Shown: positions 1-7,298 of the stretch, one piece after another
Position numbering within the stretch: the first letter of the stretch is position 1
How the letters are laid out: each line of letters begins with the position of its first letter
Origin: Paraburkholderia susongensis
GTDB lineage: Bacteria > Pseudomonadota > Gammaproteobacteria > Burkholderiales > Burkholderiaceae
Reading direction: 5' to 3'
Length of the DNA stretch: 64,000 nt
Assembly (NCBI RefSeq): GCF_900177725.1
Contig: NZ_FXAT01000004.1
Location: forward strand, 248,001 to 312,000
Notes under the pieces: generated by a model
The model's database searches: none
What the model saw: the letters and a program-made list of their open reading frames with translations, nothing else
Told to the model about the DNA's origin: nothing
Program-made: the position numbers and the translations under genes

Positions 1-30
1 ACTCTGACGTTAGGAACGGGAGTCAACGTC

Positions 31-279
31 ATGAGTACCACGCTTTTTCGCTATATCGATCTGCCGATCGGCGATCGGGCCGCTTTCGAACTAGTGTGCG
101 CGCGGCACGGCTTCGCGCCCGTGCATTTCGACATCAGCGCGAGCGCGAGCCCGGACGAGCCCACGCATGAGCGTCTCGTTACCGTGCGCCGCGGCGGCTG
201 GGCGCAGTCGTACCGTGAGCGTCACGGTCAGTGGATCAGGCAGTTCGACGCGGATCTGACTAGCCGGTTTTTCAAGTAG
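31..279 (+). CDS. hypothetical protein, 82 aa
   Basis: Small soluble protein that I do not recognise. The start is preceded by a purine-rich GGGAG about 8 nt upstream, and codon use matches the surrounding genes. It has no signal peptide or membrane segment, and it contains an Arg-rich patch around residues 45-65 followed by an FDAD segment. It ends about 40 bp before the convergent TauE-family gene, so it may be the last gene of a unit that begins outside the window. The function is unknown. Confidence 0.55.
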   Translation: MSTTLFRYIDLPIGDRAAFELVCARHGFAPVHFDISASASPDEPTHERLVTVRRGGWAQSYRERHGQWIRQFDADLTSRFFK

Positions 280-323
280 AGCGCATCAGCCATTGCATCA
301 TTGCGTCGCGCCGGCCCGGCACG

Positions 324-1112
324 TCAGGACAACACCAGCCGCCCCCCGACCAGCGTCAGCGTCGCGGCGAGCAGATTGCGCAGCAGCGCATCCGGTGCGC
401 GCGACGACAGATAGCTGCCGATCGCGATCCCTGGCAGCGAACCCACCAGCAGCGACAACAGCATCGACCAGTCGATCGAGCCGAGCAGCCAATGGCCCGC
501 GCCCGCGAGCAGCGTCAACGGCACCGCGTGCGCGATGTCGGAGCCGACGATGCGCGTGGTCGGCAGCAGCGGATACAGCAGCAGCAACACCGTCACGCCG
601 ATCGCACCTGCGCCGACCGAGGTCAGCGATACCAGCACGCCGAGGATCGCGCCCGTGAGCATCGTCAGCGCGAGCGTGCGTCCCTGGCTCGGCGCGCGTT
701 GTTTGCGCGCGCCGAGCGCCGCGAGCTGCGGACGGAACACCAGCGCGATGGCCGTGACGAGCAACGCCGCGCCGAGCACGACCTGAATCAGCCGGCTCGC
801 GCCCGGCGTATCCATCCCATGACGGTGCAGCAGGATCAGCGTGATCGTCGCCGCGGGAACGCTGCCGGCGGCGAGGCGCAGCGTGATCTGCCAGTCGACC
901 GAGCCCTTCAGTCCGTGCACGAGCGTGCCGGTCGCCTTGGTGGCGGCTGCGTAGAGCAGGTCGGTGCCGACCGCGGTAGCTGGGTGCACGTTGAACAGCA
1001 GGACGAGGATCGGCGTCATCAGCGAGCCGCCGCCGACGCCCGTCAGCCCGACCAGAAAGCCGACGAACAGGCCGGAGACGGAGTACAGCAGATCGATGTG
1101 GGGAAGAGCCAT
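324..1112 (-). CDS. TauE/SafE family sulfite/anion exporter-like membrane protein
   Basis: Polytopic inner-membrane protein of 262 aa, the usual length for the TauE/SafE family (COG0730). The first helix holds the family-type G-x-x-x-G-x-x-x-G-x-T-G-V-G-G-G-S segment (residues ~17-31), followed by a PILVLLF segment and a second, internally repeated half (GVLVSLTSVGAGAIG, ~160-175). This two-fold repeat is characteristic of the family. Members export sulfite, sulfoacetate or similar organic anions, but the substrate here cannot be read from sequence. The gene is monocistronic and convergent with the 82-aa gene. The ATG at 1112 is the first Met of the conserved region. Confidence 0.85.
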   Translation of the reverse strand: MALPHIDLLYSVSGLFVGFLVGLTGVGGGSLMTPILVLLFNVHPATAVGTDLLYAAATKATGTLVHGLKGSVDWQITLRLAAGSVPAATITLILLHRHGMDTPGASRLIQVVLGAALLVTAIALVFRPQLAALGARKQRAPSQGRTLALTMLTGAILGVLVSLTSVGAGAIGVTVLLLLYPLLPTTRIVGSDIAHAVPLTLLAGAGHWLLGSIDWSMLLSLLVGSLPGIAIGSYLSSRAPDALLRNLLAATLTLVGGRLVLS

Positions 1113-1495
1113 TGAGCGGACAGCTGACGGATCGGAGGTGAATGGTTGGGCGGCAAGGCCGGCGCGCGCGCCGGGCGGGTCTGCGCGGCGCGCGTGCGGT
1201 CAGCGGCAGGGATGAGGCATGGCGCGTCTCGCGCCCGTTTTACGACTGCGGCACAGGCGCCGGGGAATGAAGCCGGGGTGCGCCGCACCGGTTGCCTTGG
1301 CCGCCGCCCGCGCGACGAAAGGCGCTATTGTCGCAAAACTGCCGCGCCTGCGTGCGGGACGTGCTCGGGGCCGATGCGCCGTATGCTGCGCCGGGCGCTG
1401 CCCGGAGTGCAAAGCGAACGCGCCGTATGCTGCGCCGGGGGCTGCCCGGAGTACAACGCGAACACGCTCCATGCCGCGCCCGCTAACTGTCGGAC
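1113..1495. other. intergenic region with a direct repeat
   Basis: 383 bp separate the start of the TauE-family gene from the end of the LysE-family gene. I see no convincing gene here. The open frames on both strands are Arg/Ala-rich GC artefacts. The only structure is the 44-bp tandem repeat at 1376-1463. Confidence 0.5.
1376..1463 (+). repeat. two 44-bp tandem direct repeats
   Basis: The unit beginning GCGCCGTATGCTGCGCCGGG occurs at 1376 and again at 1420 (period 44), with only a few substitutions. Each unit contains a CGGGCGCTGCCCGG-like dyad (degenerate in the second copy). It lies just downstream of the LysE-family gene, so it could form transcript 3' structure. No gene spans it. Confidence 0.7.
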
Positions 1496-2137
1496 TCAAA
1501 GCGCGCGGCGGATTTCGACGACGCCGAACGCCGCGAGCATGAAGCCGACCACGCGGTCGATCGCGACGCGCAGTTTCGTGCCGATCGCATGGCGCGCGAG
1601 CGACACCACGGTCACGAGAAAACACCACCACGCGATCGAGCCCGTGAACACGCCGCCCACCGTGGTGAGCGCGATGGCCGGCGAGAACGCTCCGCGCGGC
1701 GCGAGCGTCGTGAAGAGCGCGGCGAACATGATGACGGTCTGCGGATTGGTCAGCGTGAGCAGCAACGCGCTCGCGTACGCGCGCAGCGCGCCGGCGCGGC
1801 CGACCTGCGCGAGCTTGCCGTTGCCGTTGGCGTCGGAGGTGTCGGCGGGCGGCTTCTGCAGCAGCGCGCGCACGCCGAGATAGAGCAGGAAAAGGCCCGC
1901 GAGCAGATGCAGCGGGCGGTCGTACGCGAGCATGAACTGCGAAATGCCGACGAGGCCGAGCGCCGCGATCAGCCCGTAGGCCGCGTCGCCGCTCGCGATG
2001 CCGAAGCCGATCGCGAGCCCCGCGCGCGGGCCGCCGCTCAGCGTGCGGCGGATGCACAGCATGCCCATCGGGCCGACCGGCGCGGCAATCGCAAGGCCGA
2101 CGCCCGCGGCGGTGAAGAAAAGACTGCTAGTGGACAT
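1496..2137 (-). CDS. LysE/RhtB family amino-acid exporter
   Basis: 213-aa inner-membrane translocator. The N-terminus (residues ~5-45) carries the LysE-type A-x-G-x-x-x-A-x-x-P-x-G-P-x-G pattern, followed by repeated hydrophobic segments compatible with six helices. Family members export lysine, threonine, homoserine or similar compounds; the substrate is not inferable. I chose the ATG at 2137, where the first membrane helix begins. The upstream in-frame extension is Gly/Pro/Cys-rich and not family-like. The gene is monocistronic, with no regulator beside it. Confidence 0.88.
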   Translation of the reverse strand: MSTSSLFFTAAGVGLAIAAPVGPMGMLCIRRTLSGGPRAGLAIGFGIASGDAAYGLIAALGLVGISQFMLAYDRPLHLLAGLFLLYLGVRALLQKPPADTSDANGNGKLAQVGRAGALRAYASALLLTLTNPQTVIMFAALFTTLAPRGAFSPAIALTTVGGVFTGSIAWWCFLVTVVSLARHAIGTKLRVAIDRVVGFMLAAFGVVEIRRAL

Positions 2138-2271
2138 GGGCAGGTTCCCGGGCGGTTGTTCTGGTTGAGTTGGGCAGCCAACGCACCCGCCAGCATAGCC
2201 ATGCCGAAAATCGCGGGCAAGGGCGGCGATGAACACGGCACGCGGCCGCGCGCGTGCTCACTGCGTCGTGC

Positions 2272-2310
2272 GAAAAAAAGCCCGCCCTGAACTGCACCCC
2301 AACGGGGGCT
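2272..2310 (-). terminator. rho-independent terminator after the immunity gene
   Basis: Read on the minus strand, an AGCCCCC arm and a GGGCGGGCT arm form an imperfect stem followed by a run of seven T. It starts 5 bp after the stop of the two-helix protein, so it should end the effector cassette transcript. Its GCCCGCC plus A-run half is shared with the terminator at 3347-3388. Confidence 0.6.
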
Positions 2311-2315
2311 TTCAT

Positions 2316-2576
2316 TTATTCTCTGGCGCAATAGCGCTGCCAAAGTCTCATCAGGATCGAGTACGCCAGAATAGTCACAACCAGGTCGATAGCGATCATT
2401 GAGCCAATGTAGAACATTTCGTAATCGGCAACTCCGAACGTCTCCGAGATCACAATTAAATAGTGTTGCTGAGACAACGTCATTGGAAGCGGATAGGTAT
2501 GGACATACCGACCGGCCAAAAAAAACAGTCCGCAGAACAGCAGCACCTTGGCCGCTTTACGGGCAAGTGCTTCCAT
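2316..2576 (-). CDS. small inner-membrane protein, probable immunity to the adjacent DUF2778 effector
   Basis: 86-aa protein with two hydrophobic helices (about residues 9-26 and 55-76) joined by a polar loop that should face the periplasm. Its start lies inside the effector gene (20-bp overlap), so the two are translationally coupled. Cognate immunity proteins of peptidoglycan-acting type VI effectors are usually encoded immediately downstream and are membrane-anchored or periplasmic. I recognise no named family in the sequence itself, so the immunity role is inferred from position, size, topology and overlap. Base composition is lower in GC than neighbouring genes, like the rest of the cassette. 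Confidence 0.65.
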   Translation of the reverse strand: MEALARKAAKVLLFCGLFFLAGRYVHTYPLPMTLSQQHYLIVISETFGVADYEMFYIGSMIAIDLVVTILAYSILMRLWQRYCARE

Positions 2577-3075
2577 TTGCTATTACCTCGATCCAGCCAT
2601 ATGCGCGTATGTCTGAGCTGCCGACCCGGATAGTTCCAGTTCGCAGTAGCGCTTGCCGAAGATTGTGAAAGTCCACACGGCTTTGCAGTGTAATGCACCC
2701 GAACGAATGTCCGCCTCCTCCGGAAGGATGTAACCGGAAATTGCCGCGCTTTATACCATTCACCCACGTCCAGTCATCAATCAAACCATCGTTCCGATAC
2801 AGACCAAACCATTCCGAATGATCGGTCGCAGCCCCCATGACGCTGTTCCATGTATCTTTGGCAAAGGCCTCTGCTCTCGAACCGATACCGCCGCCAGGTC
2901 GATCGACGATCCAATATTTCCCGGCAGGCAAAGGGCCTTTGCCTGCTACCGAAGTGCATCCACCTCGATTGCGGTATATATCATCGCCTGAAAACGCCGG
3001 AAACGACCCGATACCCATCATATCCAGATACAAAACTGGCTTGTTATCGACTACAAATCTGCCTTGTAGAGCCAT
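2557..3075 (-). CDS. DUF2778 (Tlde1-like) L,D-transpeptidase-fold type VI effector
   Basis: 172-aa protein with the DUF2778 signature: an N-terminal GSFPAFSG segment (~23-30), GPLPAGKYWIVDRP (~47-60), HSEWFGLYR (~86-94) and a C-terminal RGNFRLHP...SFGCIT block (~110-129). His116 and Cys127 match the catalytic His/Cys of L,D-transpeptidase-like enzymes. The family includes Tlde1, a type VI effector that attacks peptidoglycan tetrapeptide stems. There is no signal peptide, as expected for a T6SS cargo delivered to the target periplasm. A GAGGAA ribosome site precedes the ATG. The gene lies 17 bp downstream of an hcp remnant and overlaps the probable immunity gene. Effector activity is inferred from family and context. 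Confidence 0.82.
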   Translation of the reverse strand: MALQGRFVVDNKPVLYLDMMGIGSFPAFSGDDIYRNRGGCTSVAGKGPLPAGKYWIVDRPGGGIGSRAEAFAKDTWNSVMGAATDHSEWFGLYRNDGLIDDWTWVNGIKRGNFRLHPSGGGGHSFGCITLQSRVDFHNLRQALLRTGTIRVGSSDIRAYGWIEVIANGSTCP

Positions 3076-3092
3076 AGGTTCCTCACTGGTTG

Positions 3093-3323
3093 TTATCGTT
3101 CCATACGGTCATCGGGAAACTTGATGTTCCCCTTCGTGTAATGCCATGTGATGCGGCCGTACATGAGGGAAACTGACTCGACGTGATTGAGTTGCGACAT
3201 TCCGGCAAGTTTGATGTTCGCCATGCCTTTGCCTTGCACTGACTCAAGATCAGTGAGGCGAATGCCTCTTGCATCAGGTTTCCCCTTTGGCGTTGAAACC
3301 TTCACCATAGAGGCGCAGGCCAA
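3093..3323 (-). pseudogene. 5'-truncated hcp (T6SS tube protein TssD) fragment
   Basis: The 76 codons encode only the C-terminal part of an Hcp1-family protein: QLNHVESVSLMYGRITWHY followed by TKGNIKFPDD, which matches the terminal strands of Hcp (LRYEKITWTYKDGNI in enterobacterial Hcp). A normal Hcp is about 160 aa. The frame stays open upstream to about 3345 but runs straight into the T-run of the terminator at 3347-3388, so the 5' half is missing. The only start candidates are TTG at 3323 and an internal ATG. It is probably a remnant that once linked the effector to hcp. A short translated peptide cannot be excluded. Confidence 0.75.
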
Positions 3324-3346
3324 TGGCGTGTAATCAGATGATTCCG

Positions 3347-3388
3347 AAAAAAAAGCCCGCCTCTCCGAAACAGAGGCGGGCTTTTTTT
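3347..3388. terminator. bidirectional rho-independent terminator
   Basis: AGCCCGCCTCT and AGAGGCGGGCT form a perfect 11-bp stem around a 7-nt loop, flanked by A-runs and T-runs on both sides. It ends the glycosidase transcript (minus strand, stop at 3464). It is also the exact point where the hcp fragment loses its 5' part. Confidence 0.9.
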
Positions 3389-3463
3389 CGCTGCGCGATG
3401 CGGGCCGACATCGCGGCCGGCTTCCTGACTGACTTACATCACGAACATCATGAACATCGCGAC

Positions 3464-5434
3464 TTACATCCCGACGTAACCAACCGGCACCGTGGAATTC
3501 GCCTTCGCAACCGACGCGTTATTCGACACCACATACACCGGCGACTCCGTCAGATTCAGCGTCAACGTGCCGTTGCTGTAGTTCGTGCTCACCGCGTTGC
3601 CCATCATGTCGATCACCTTCACGGTGCCGCTCGTGCCCGGCTCGTCGACAGCGAGGCTGTACGGCACGCTATAGGTCGCGCTGAAACCGCTGCTTGCGCT
3701 CCACACGTTGTTGTTGTGCGTCCACAGCGCGGTAATCACCGCGCCGTTGCCGACCTGCTGGAACGCGTACGCATAGACGCCGGTCGGCGTGCCGTTCACG
3801 GGGCCGAGCGTGGTCGTGCCGTCGAGCGTGTGCGTCATCGCGCTGATCGCCATCGCGACCGGCTTCGGGCTGATGTTCGCCGCGCCGAATGCGCCTTGCG
3901 CGTCGTTCAGATCGAAGAACGTGCCGTAGCCGACTTCGCCCGGATAGTCCGCGCCGTAGAACACGTAGGTCTGATCCGCGCCTTCGCCGAGCGTGATGAT
4001 GTGCATGCGCGCGGCGACCGCGGCCTGCGCATACAGCACGTTCGCGCTCGGATAGTTCGGGCCGTACGAGCTGCCGAGGTCGTAGCTGATGCCCGCCTCG
4101 GTCGAGAACAGATGCATGCCCGTGCGGTAGTCGGTCGCCATTTCCGCGCGCAGATCGCGCATCTGGCCGCGCAGCGAACCGTCGGCGGTCGACGGGTCGC
4201 TGTCGTAGCGCTCAGGCGGATGCGACGGCGAGGTGCCCGCATCGTAGTAGCCGTGCGTCGCGACCGCGTCGATGTATTGCCCGAAGCCGAGCGGCGCGAG
4301 ACGTTTGAGGCGTGTCGTCGTCAGGCTCGGGAAGGCGTCGGTGGGACCGAGCACCATCGCGTGCGGATCGGTCGAATGAAGGCCCTGATAGACGGCCTTG
4401 TACATCGCGACGAAGTTCGCGTCGGTGTCGGCCCACATCTCGTTCGGCTCCCACGTCACCTGATAGTAGTTCACCGATTGCGCCGGAAAATAAGCCGCGC
4501 GAATCGCGTTCGATTCGGTGCCGACGCGGCTCATATAGTTTTGGTAGTACGAAAGATCGGCCGGCGGATTCGTGTCGTCCTGGTATGCGCCGCTGCTGCT
4601 CGCCCAAGCGGGAATGCCGTCGAGGCGGATCAGACGCATCACGTTGCCGGACTTGTAGAACGGATCGAGATTATCGGCCGACGGGTTGAAGGTGTTTGGG
4701 CCGTTCGGCTCCATCGCCGAGAGCTCGCGGTCGTCGATCGTTGACGAAATGCCGAGCGCGGCGAGCACCGGCGCGTTGTCGTTCGCGCCCTGCATACCGA
4801 AGCGATGCTGCTCCTGACGTGCATACGTCACCGCGGGAACGATGCCGGAAAGATTCGGCAGCACGCCGAAGGTCGCCATGCCGACCGGCCGCGTACCGGC
4901 TTGCGGCAACTGGCCGCCGTTTTTCGCGAGCGTGCCCGTCGCCGAAAAGTAGCCGGCGAGCGTCGACGTGCAGTTGAACGTGATCGTCTTCGAGCCGGCC
5001 GGCACCGGTGTGCTGCCACTGGCGGCGACGTTGCCGAGCGTGTCGGTGACGGCCCAGTTCAACGTGTCCGCATTCGGCGCGTTGGTGTTGAAAACGAGGT
5101 TGAAGGTGCCGCCGTTCGCGAAGATGCGTGTGCCGTCGGCGCTCGGGGTGTCGGCGGAAAGCGTGGCGCTGCCCGAACCGGCCGACGTGACCGGCGACAC
5201 GCAGCTCAGTTGCGCGGGCACGGTGCCGGCCGGATTCAGCGTGGCCGCGCCGTTGCCGTTTGCGGCCGTGCTCGAGCCGGTGGCTGCGCCGTTGCCATTG
5301 CGGCCGTTTCGGCCATTGGCCTGGGTGGCCGTACCGTTCGCGGAGTCACCACCGCCACCGCCGCCGCATGCGGCGAGTGCGAGAGACAGCGTGGAGACGA
5401 GAAGGAGTTGCGATTTCTTCAATCTGGGAGTCAT
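3464..5434 (-). CDS. lipoprotein clan-A type glycoside hydrolase, EPS-associated
   Basis: 656-aa protein with a lipoprotein signal (LALAAC, Cys23), then a low-complexity Gly/Asn linker (~24-70), a beta-rich domain (~75-190) and a (beta/alpha)8-like catalytic region (~205-560). Candidate catalytic residues are Glu329 in VTWEP (acid/base) and Glu446 in FSTEAG (nucleophile), an arrangement seen in clan GH-A families such as GH5 and GH39. A C-terminal beta domain follows (TSGTVKVIDMMGN...PVYVVS). It is a clear paralogue of the gene at 10651-12906, which keeps both Glu residues. It probably acts in the periplasm or outer membrane to trim or release the polymer made by this locus; the substrate is unknown. 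The ATG at 5434 is chosen because it opens the signal peptide. Confidence 0.75.
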   Translation of the reverse strand: MTPRLKKSQLLLVSTLSLALAACGGGGGGDSANGTATQANGRNGRNGNGAATGSSTAANGNGAATLNPAGTVPAQLSCVSPVTSAGSGSATLSADTPSADGTRIFANGGTFNLVFNTNAPNADTLNWAVTDTLGNVAASGSTPVPAGSKTITFNCTSTLAGYFSATGTLAKNGGQLPQAGTRPVGMATFGVLPNLSGIVPAVTYARQEQHRFGMQGANDNAPVLAALGISSTIDDRELSAMEPNGPNTFNPSADNLDPFYKSGNVMRLIRLDGIPAWASSSGAYQDDTNPPADLSYYQNYMSRVGTESNAIRAAYFPAQSVNYYQVTWEPNEMWADTDANFVAMYKAVYQGLHSTDPHAMVLGPTDAFPSLTTTRLKRLAPLGFGQYIDAVATHGYYDAGTSPSHPPERYDSDPSTADGSLRGQMRDLRAEMATDYRTGMHLFSTEAGISYDLGSSYGPNYPSANVLYAQAAVAARMHIITLGEGADQTYVFYGADYPGEVGYGTFFDLNDAQGAFGAANISPKPVAMAISAMTHTLDGTTTLGPVNGTPTGVYAYAFQQVGNGAVITALWTHNNNVWSASSGFSATYSVPYSLAVDEPGTSGTVKVIDMMGNAVSTNYSNGTLTLNLTESPVYVVSNNASVAKANSTVPVGYVGM

Positions 5435-6136
5435 GCCTTGTAGCCTTCGCTGGCTGTCGGCGCCGCATGCATTCTCCTCGGAGAAATCAGGTCGCATGAC
5501 TCCGCACCGACGAGCGACGCGTTTGGCGGAATCGGACGACCAGGCAGGTACGACGAAAACAACCGGGATTTGACGGGCAGTGCGACTTGCATCGCATTGC
5601 TTGATTCTTGCTGCGCCAGTCAACGAAATTCTTTCTGCTTCGTCGGACAGCAATATTCGAAAAGGGAGAATCGACCGCGACGATACGCATTAATTTGTTT
5701 AAAAGAAGTAACGAGTCGTTACGTATGAACAATCCGGGGCGGTAATTGTATTGAGCAGAAGAAAGTAAAGATAAGATGAAACCAGTCTTTATCCGCCAGA
5801 TCCGGATGAAGCGTCACTCATCAAGAAACGGACAACTGAATATCATCAGACACGGAGAGCCCGCCACAATGAGCAGAGAAATGGGTGCTGGCACTCATTG
5901 GGCCGCCGAAAAAGTCTTGGGGTTGGCGTAATAGTGCTGAACCTTCGGTGTAACGTTTCCTCGCGACGTTGACATCGCAGCACAACGCTCGCTGCTTCAA
6001 GAAGCCGACGGCGCGTTGCGCTTCGGGACGCGTCGAAAGCGAAGCTGCAATGCCGACGTGATCTGGAGGACATCGCCCACGGGGGCGGCCCTTCCTTCCG
6101 CTGCGCAAAAAAGGCGGTTATCCCGAGAGACCAATC
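5435..6136. other. divergent intergenic control region, 702 bp
   Basis: It separates the glycosidase (minus) from the first glycosyltransferase (plus). The middle (about 5590-5830) is markedly AT-richer than its surroundings and should hold the promoters. It contains a perfect dyad at 5708-5722 and an ATACGCATTAA element at 5683-5693 that recurs at 13376-13386 near the EPS regulator. I saw no convincing gene. Confidence 0.55.
5708..5722. promoter_or_regulatory. perfect 7-1-7 dyad, possible operator
   Basis: GTAACGA-G-TCGTTAC is an uninterrupted palindrome in the AT-rich centre of the divergent region between the glycosidase and glycosyltransferase genes. It is a plausible binding site for a dimeric regulator. 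No factor is identified. Confidence 0.4.
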
Positions 6137-7222
6137 GTGAGGATTCTTCAACTGGTTCACGCACCGCGATTGTCCGGCGCAGAAGTACTCGTAAAAGGTG
6201 TCGCCATTCACCATCAGCGTGCGGGCCATGAAGTCTGCATCGCGTCGCTGCTTCCGCAACAGGACGACTTCGCCGAGATTCGCGCCGAACTGCAGGCAGC
6301 CGGCGTGACGTGCCTCTTTCCGGACACGCATTACGGCAGACTGGGCAAGCTGATTCACCTCTATCGCGTCGTGCGTCAATTCCGGCCCGATTTCATCGTT
6401 GCGCACGCCACGCTCGCCGCGCTCTACGTGCGGCTTCTACCTGTGCATACGCCGATTGCGTGGGTCATGCATTCGGGCGTCAACGACTTCGAGAACAGCG
6501 CGCTCAAGCGTGCCGAGCGGCTGCTGTCGCGCCGCGCGAGGGCGGTCATCGGCGTGTCGCAGCAGAATATCGACGACTATCTGCGCGAGATCGGCCGGCA
6601 TCCGTCGATGGTGGTGATCCCGAACGGCGTGGATGCGTCGCTATTCGCGCAGGACAATGCGGCGGCGACGCCGGCCCTCGACGTGCCGCCCAAGCAGATC
6701 GTGCAGCTCGGCCGTTATATCGAAGGCAAGAGCCAGCTCGATACGATCCGCGCCTTCATGCGTGTGCTGGAGCGCGAGCCGGATGCGCATTTGCTGTTGT
6801 GCGGCGTGGTCGAAGATCTCGGCTATCACGCGGCGGTGGTCGCGCTGGTCCGTCAGTTCGGACTCGAGAGCAAGGTGACGGTGGATGGCCCGCGCTCCGA
6901 TGTCGCCGCGATTCTGCGCTCCTCGCGTGTCTTCGCGATGCCTTCGCGCTTCGAGGCGCAGAGCATCGGTTTTCTCGAAGCGCTCGCGTCGGGGATTCCG
7001 ATCGTCGCGAACCGCATTCCGTCGTTCGGTTTCGCGAGCGCGTTCGCGAGCGTGAGCCTCGTCGACACGACCGATCCCGAAGCCTACGGCCGCGCGCTTC
7101 TCAACGCGCTGGACATGCCGCGCTCGACCCGCCAGCTCGCCGGTTATACGCTGCATGACACGGCGGATCGCTATATGTCGATCGCACGGAAGTTCGTGCA
7201 TCCGCTGCAGGTGTCGGCCTGA
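6137..7222 (+). CDS. family 4 glycosyltransferase, EPS locus
   Basis: 361-aa GT-B enzyme. The N-terminal acceptor domain begins LQLVHAPRLSGAEVL, an A-R/K-L-S-G-A-E loop typical of GT4. The C-terminal donor domain carries VIPNGVD (~160), VQLGRYIEGKSQLDTI (~190) and the FEAQSIGFLEALASGIPIV motif containing the E-x7-E pair. The start is GTG at 6137 with GAGAG upstream. It is a close paralogue of the gene at 36824-37900, with matching opening and GVSQQ / HPSM-V-V-I/V-PNGVD segments. The two copies lie near opposite ends of the EPS locus. It is expected to add one sugar to the lipid-linked repeat unit on the cytoplasmic face; the sugar is not predictable. Confidence 0.88.
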   Translation: MRILQLVHAPRLSGAEVLVKGVAIHHQRAGHEVCIASLLPQQDDFAEIRAELQAAGVTCLFPDTHYGRLGKLIHLYRVVRQFRPDFIVAHATLAALYVRLLPVHTPIAWVMHSGVNDFENSALKRAERLLSRRARAVIGVSQQNIDDYLREIGRHPSMVVIPNGVDASLFAQDNAAATPALDVPPKQIVQLGRYIEGKSQLDTIRAFMRVLEREPDAHLLLCGVVEDLGYHAAVVALVRQFGLESKVTVDGPRSDVAAILRSSRVFAMPSRFEAQSIGFLEALASGIPIVANRIPSFGFASAFASVSLVDTTDPEAYGRALLNALDMPRSTRQLAGYTLHDTADRYMSIARKFVHPLQVSA

Positions 7223-7298
7223 AGAAGTCGGCCTGAAAGGCGGTGCGCGCCGACGCTATCGCGTCATTGCACGACCACTGCGCGCACTACTGCGTGCA

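Noticed and set aside
5925..5945. TTGGCG...GTGCTG as a sigma-54 promoter
   Set aside because: Spacing between GG and GC is one base short of the required distance.
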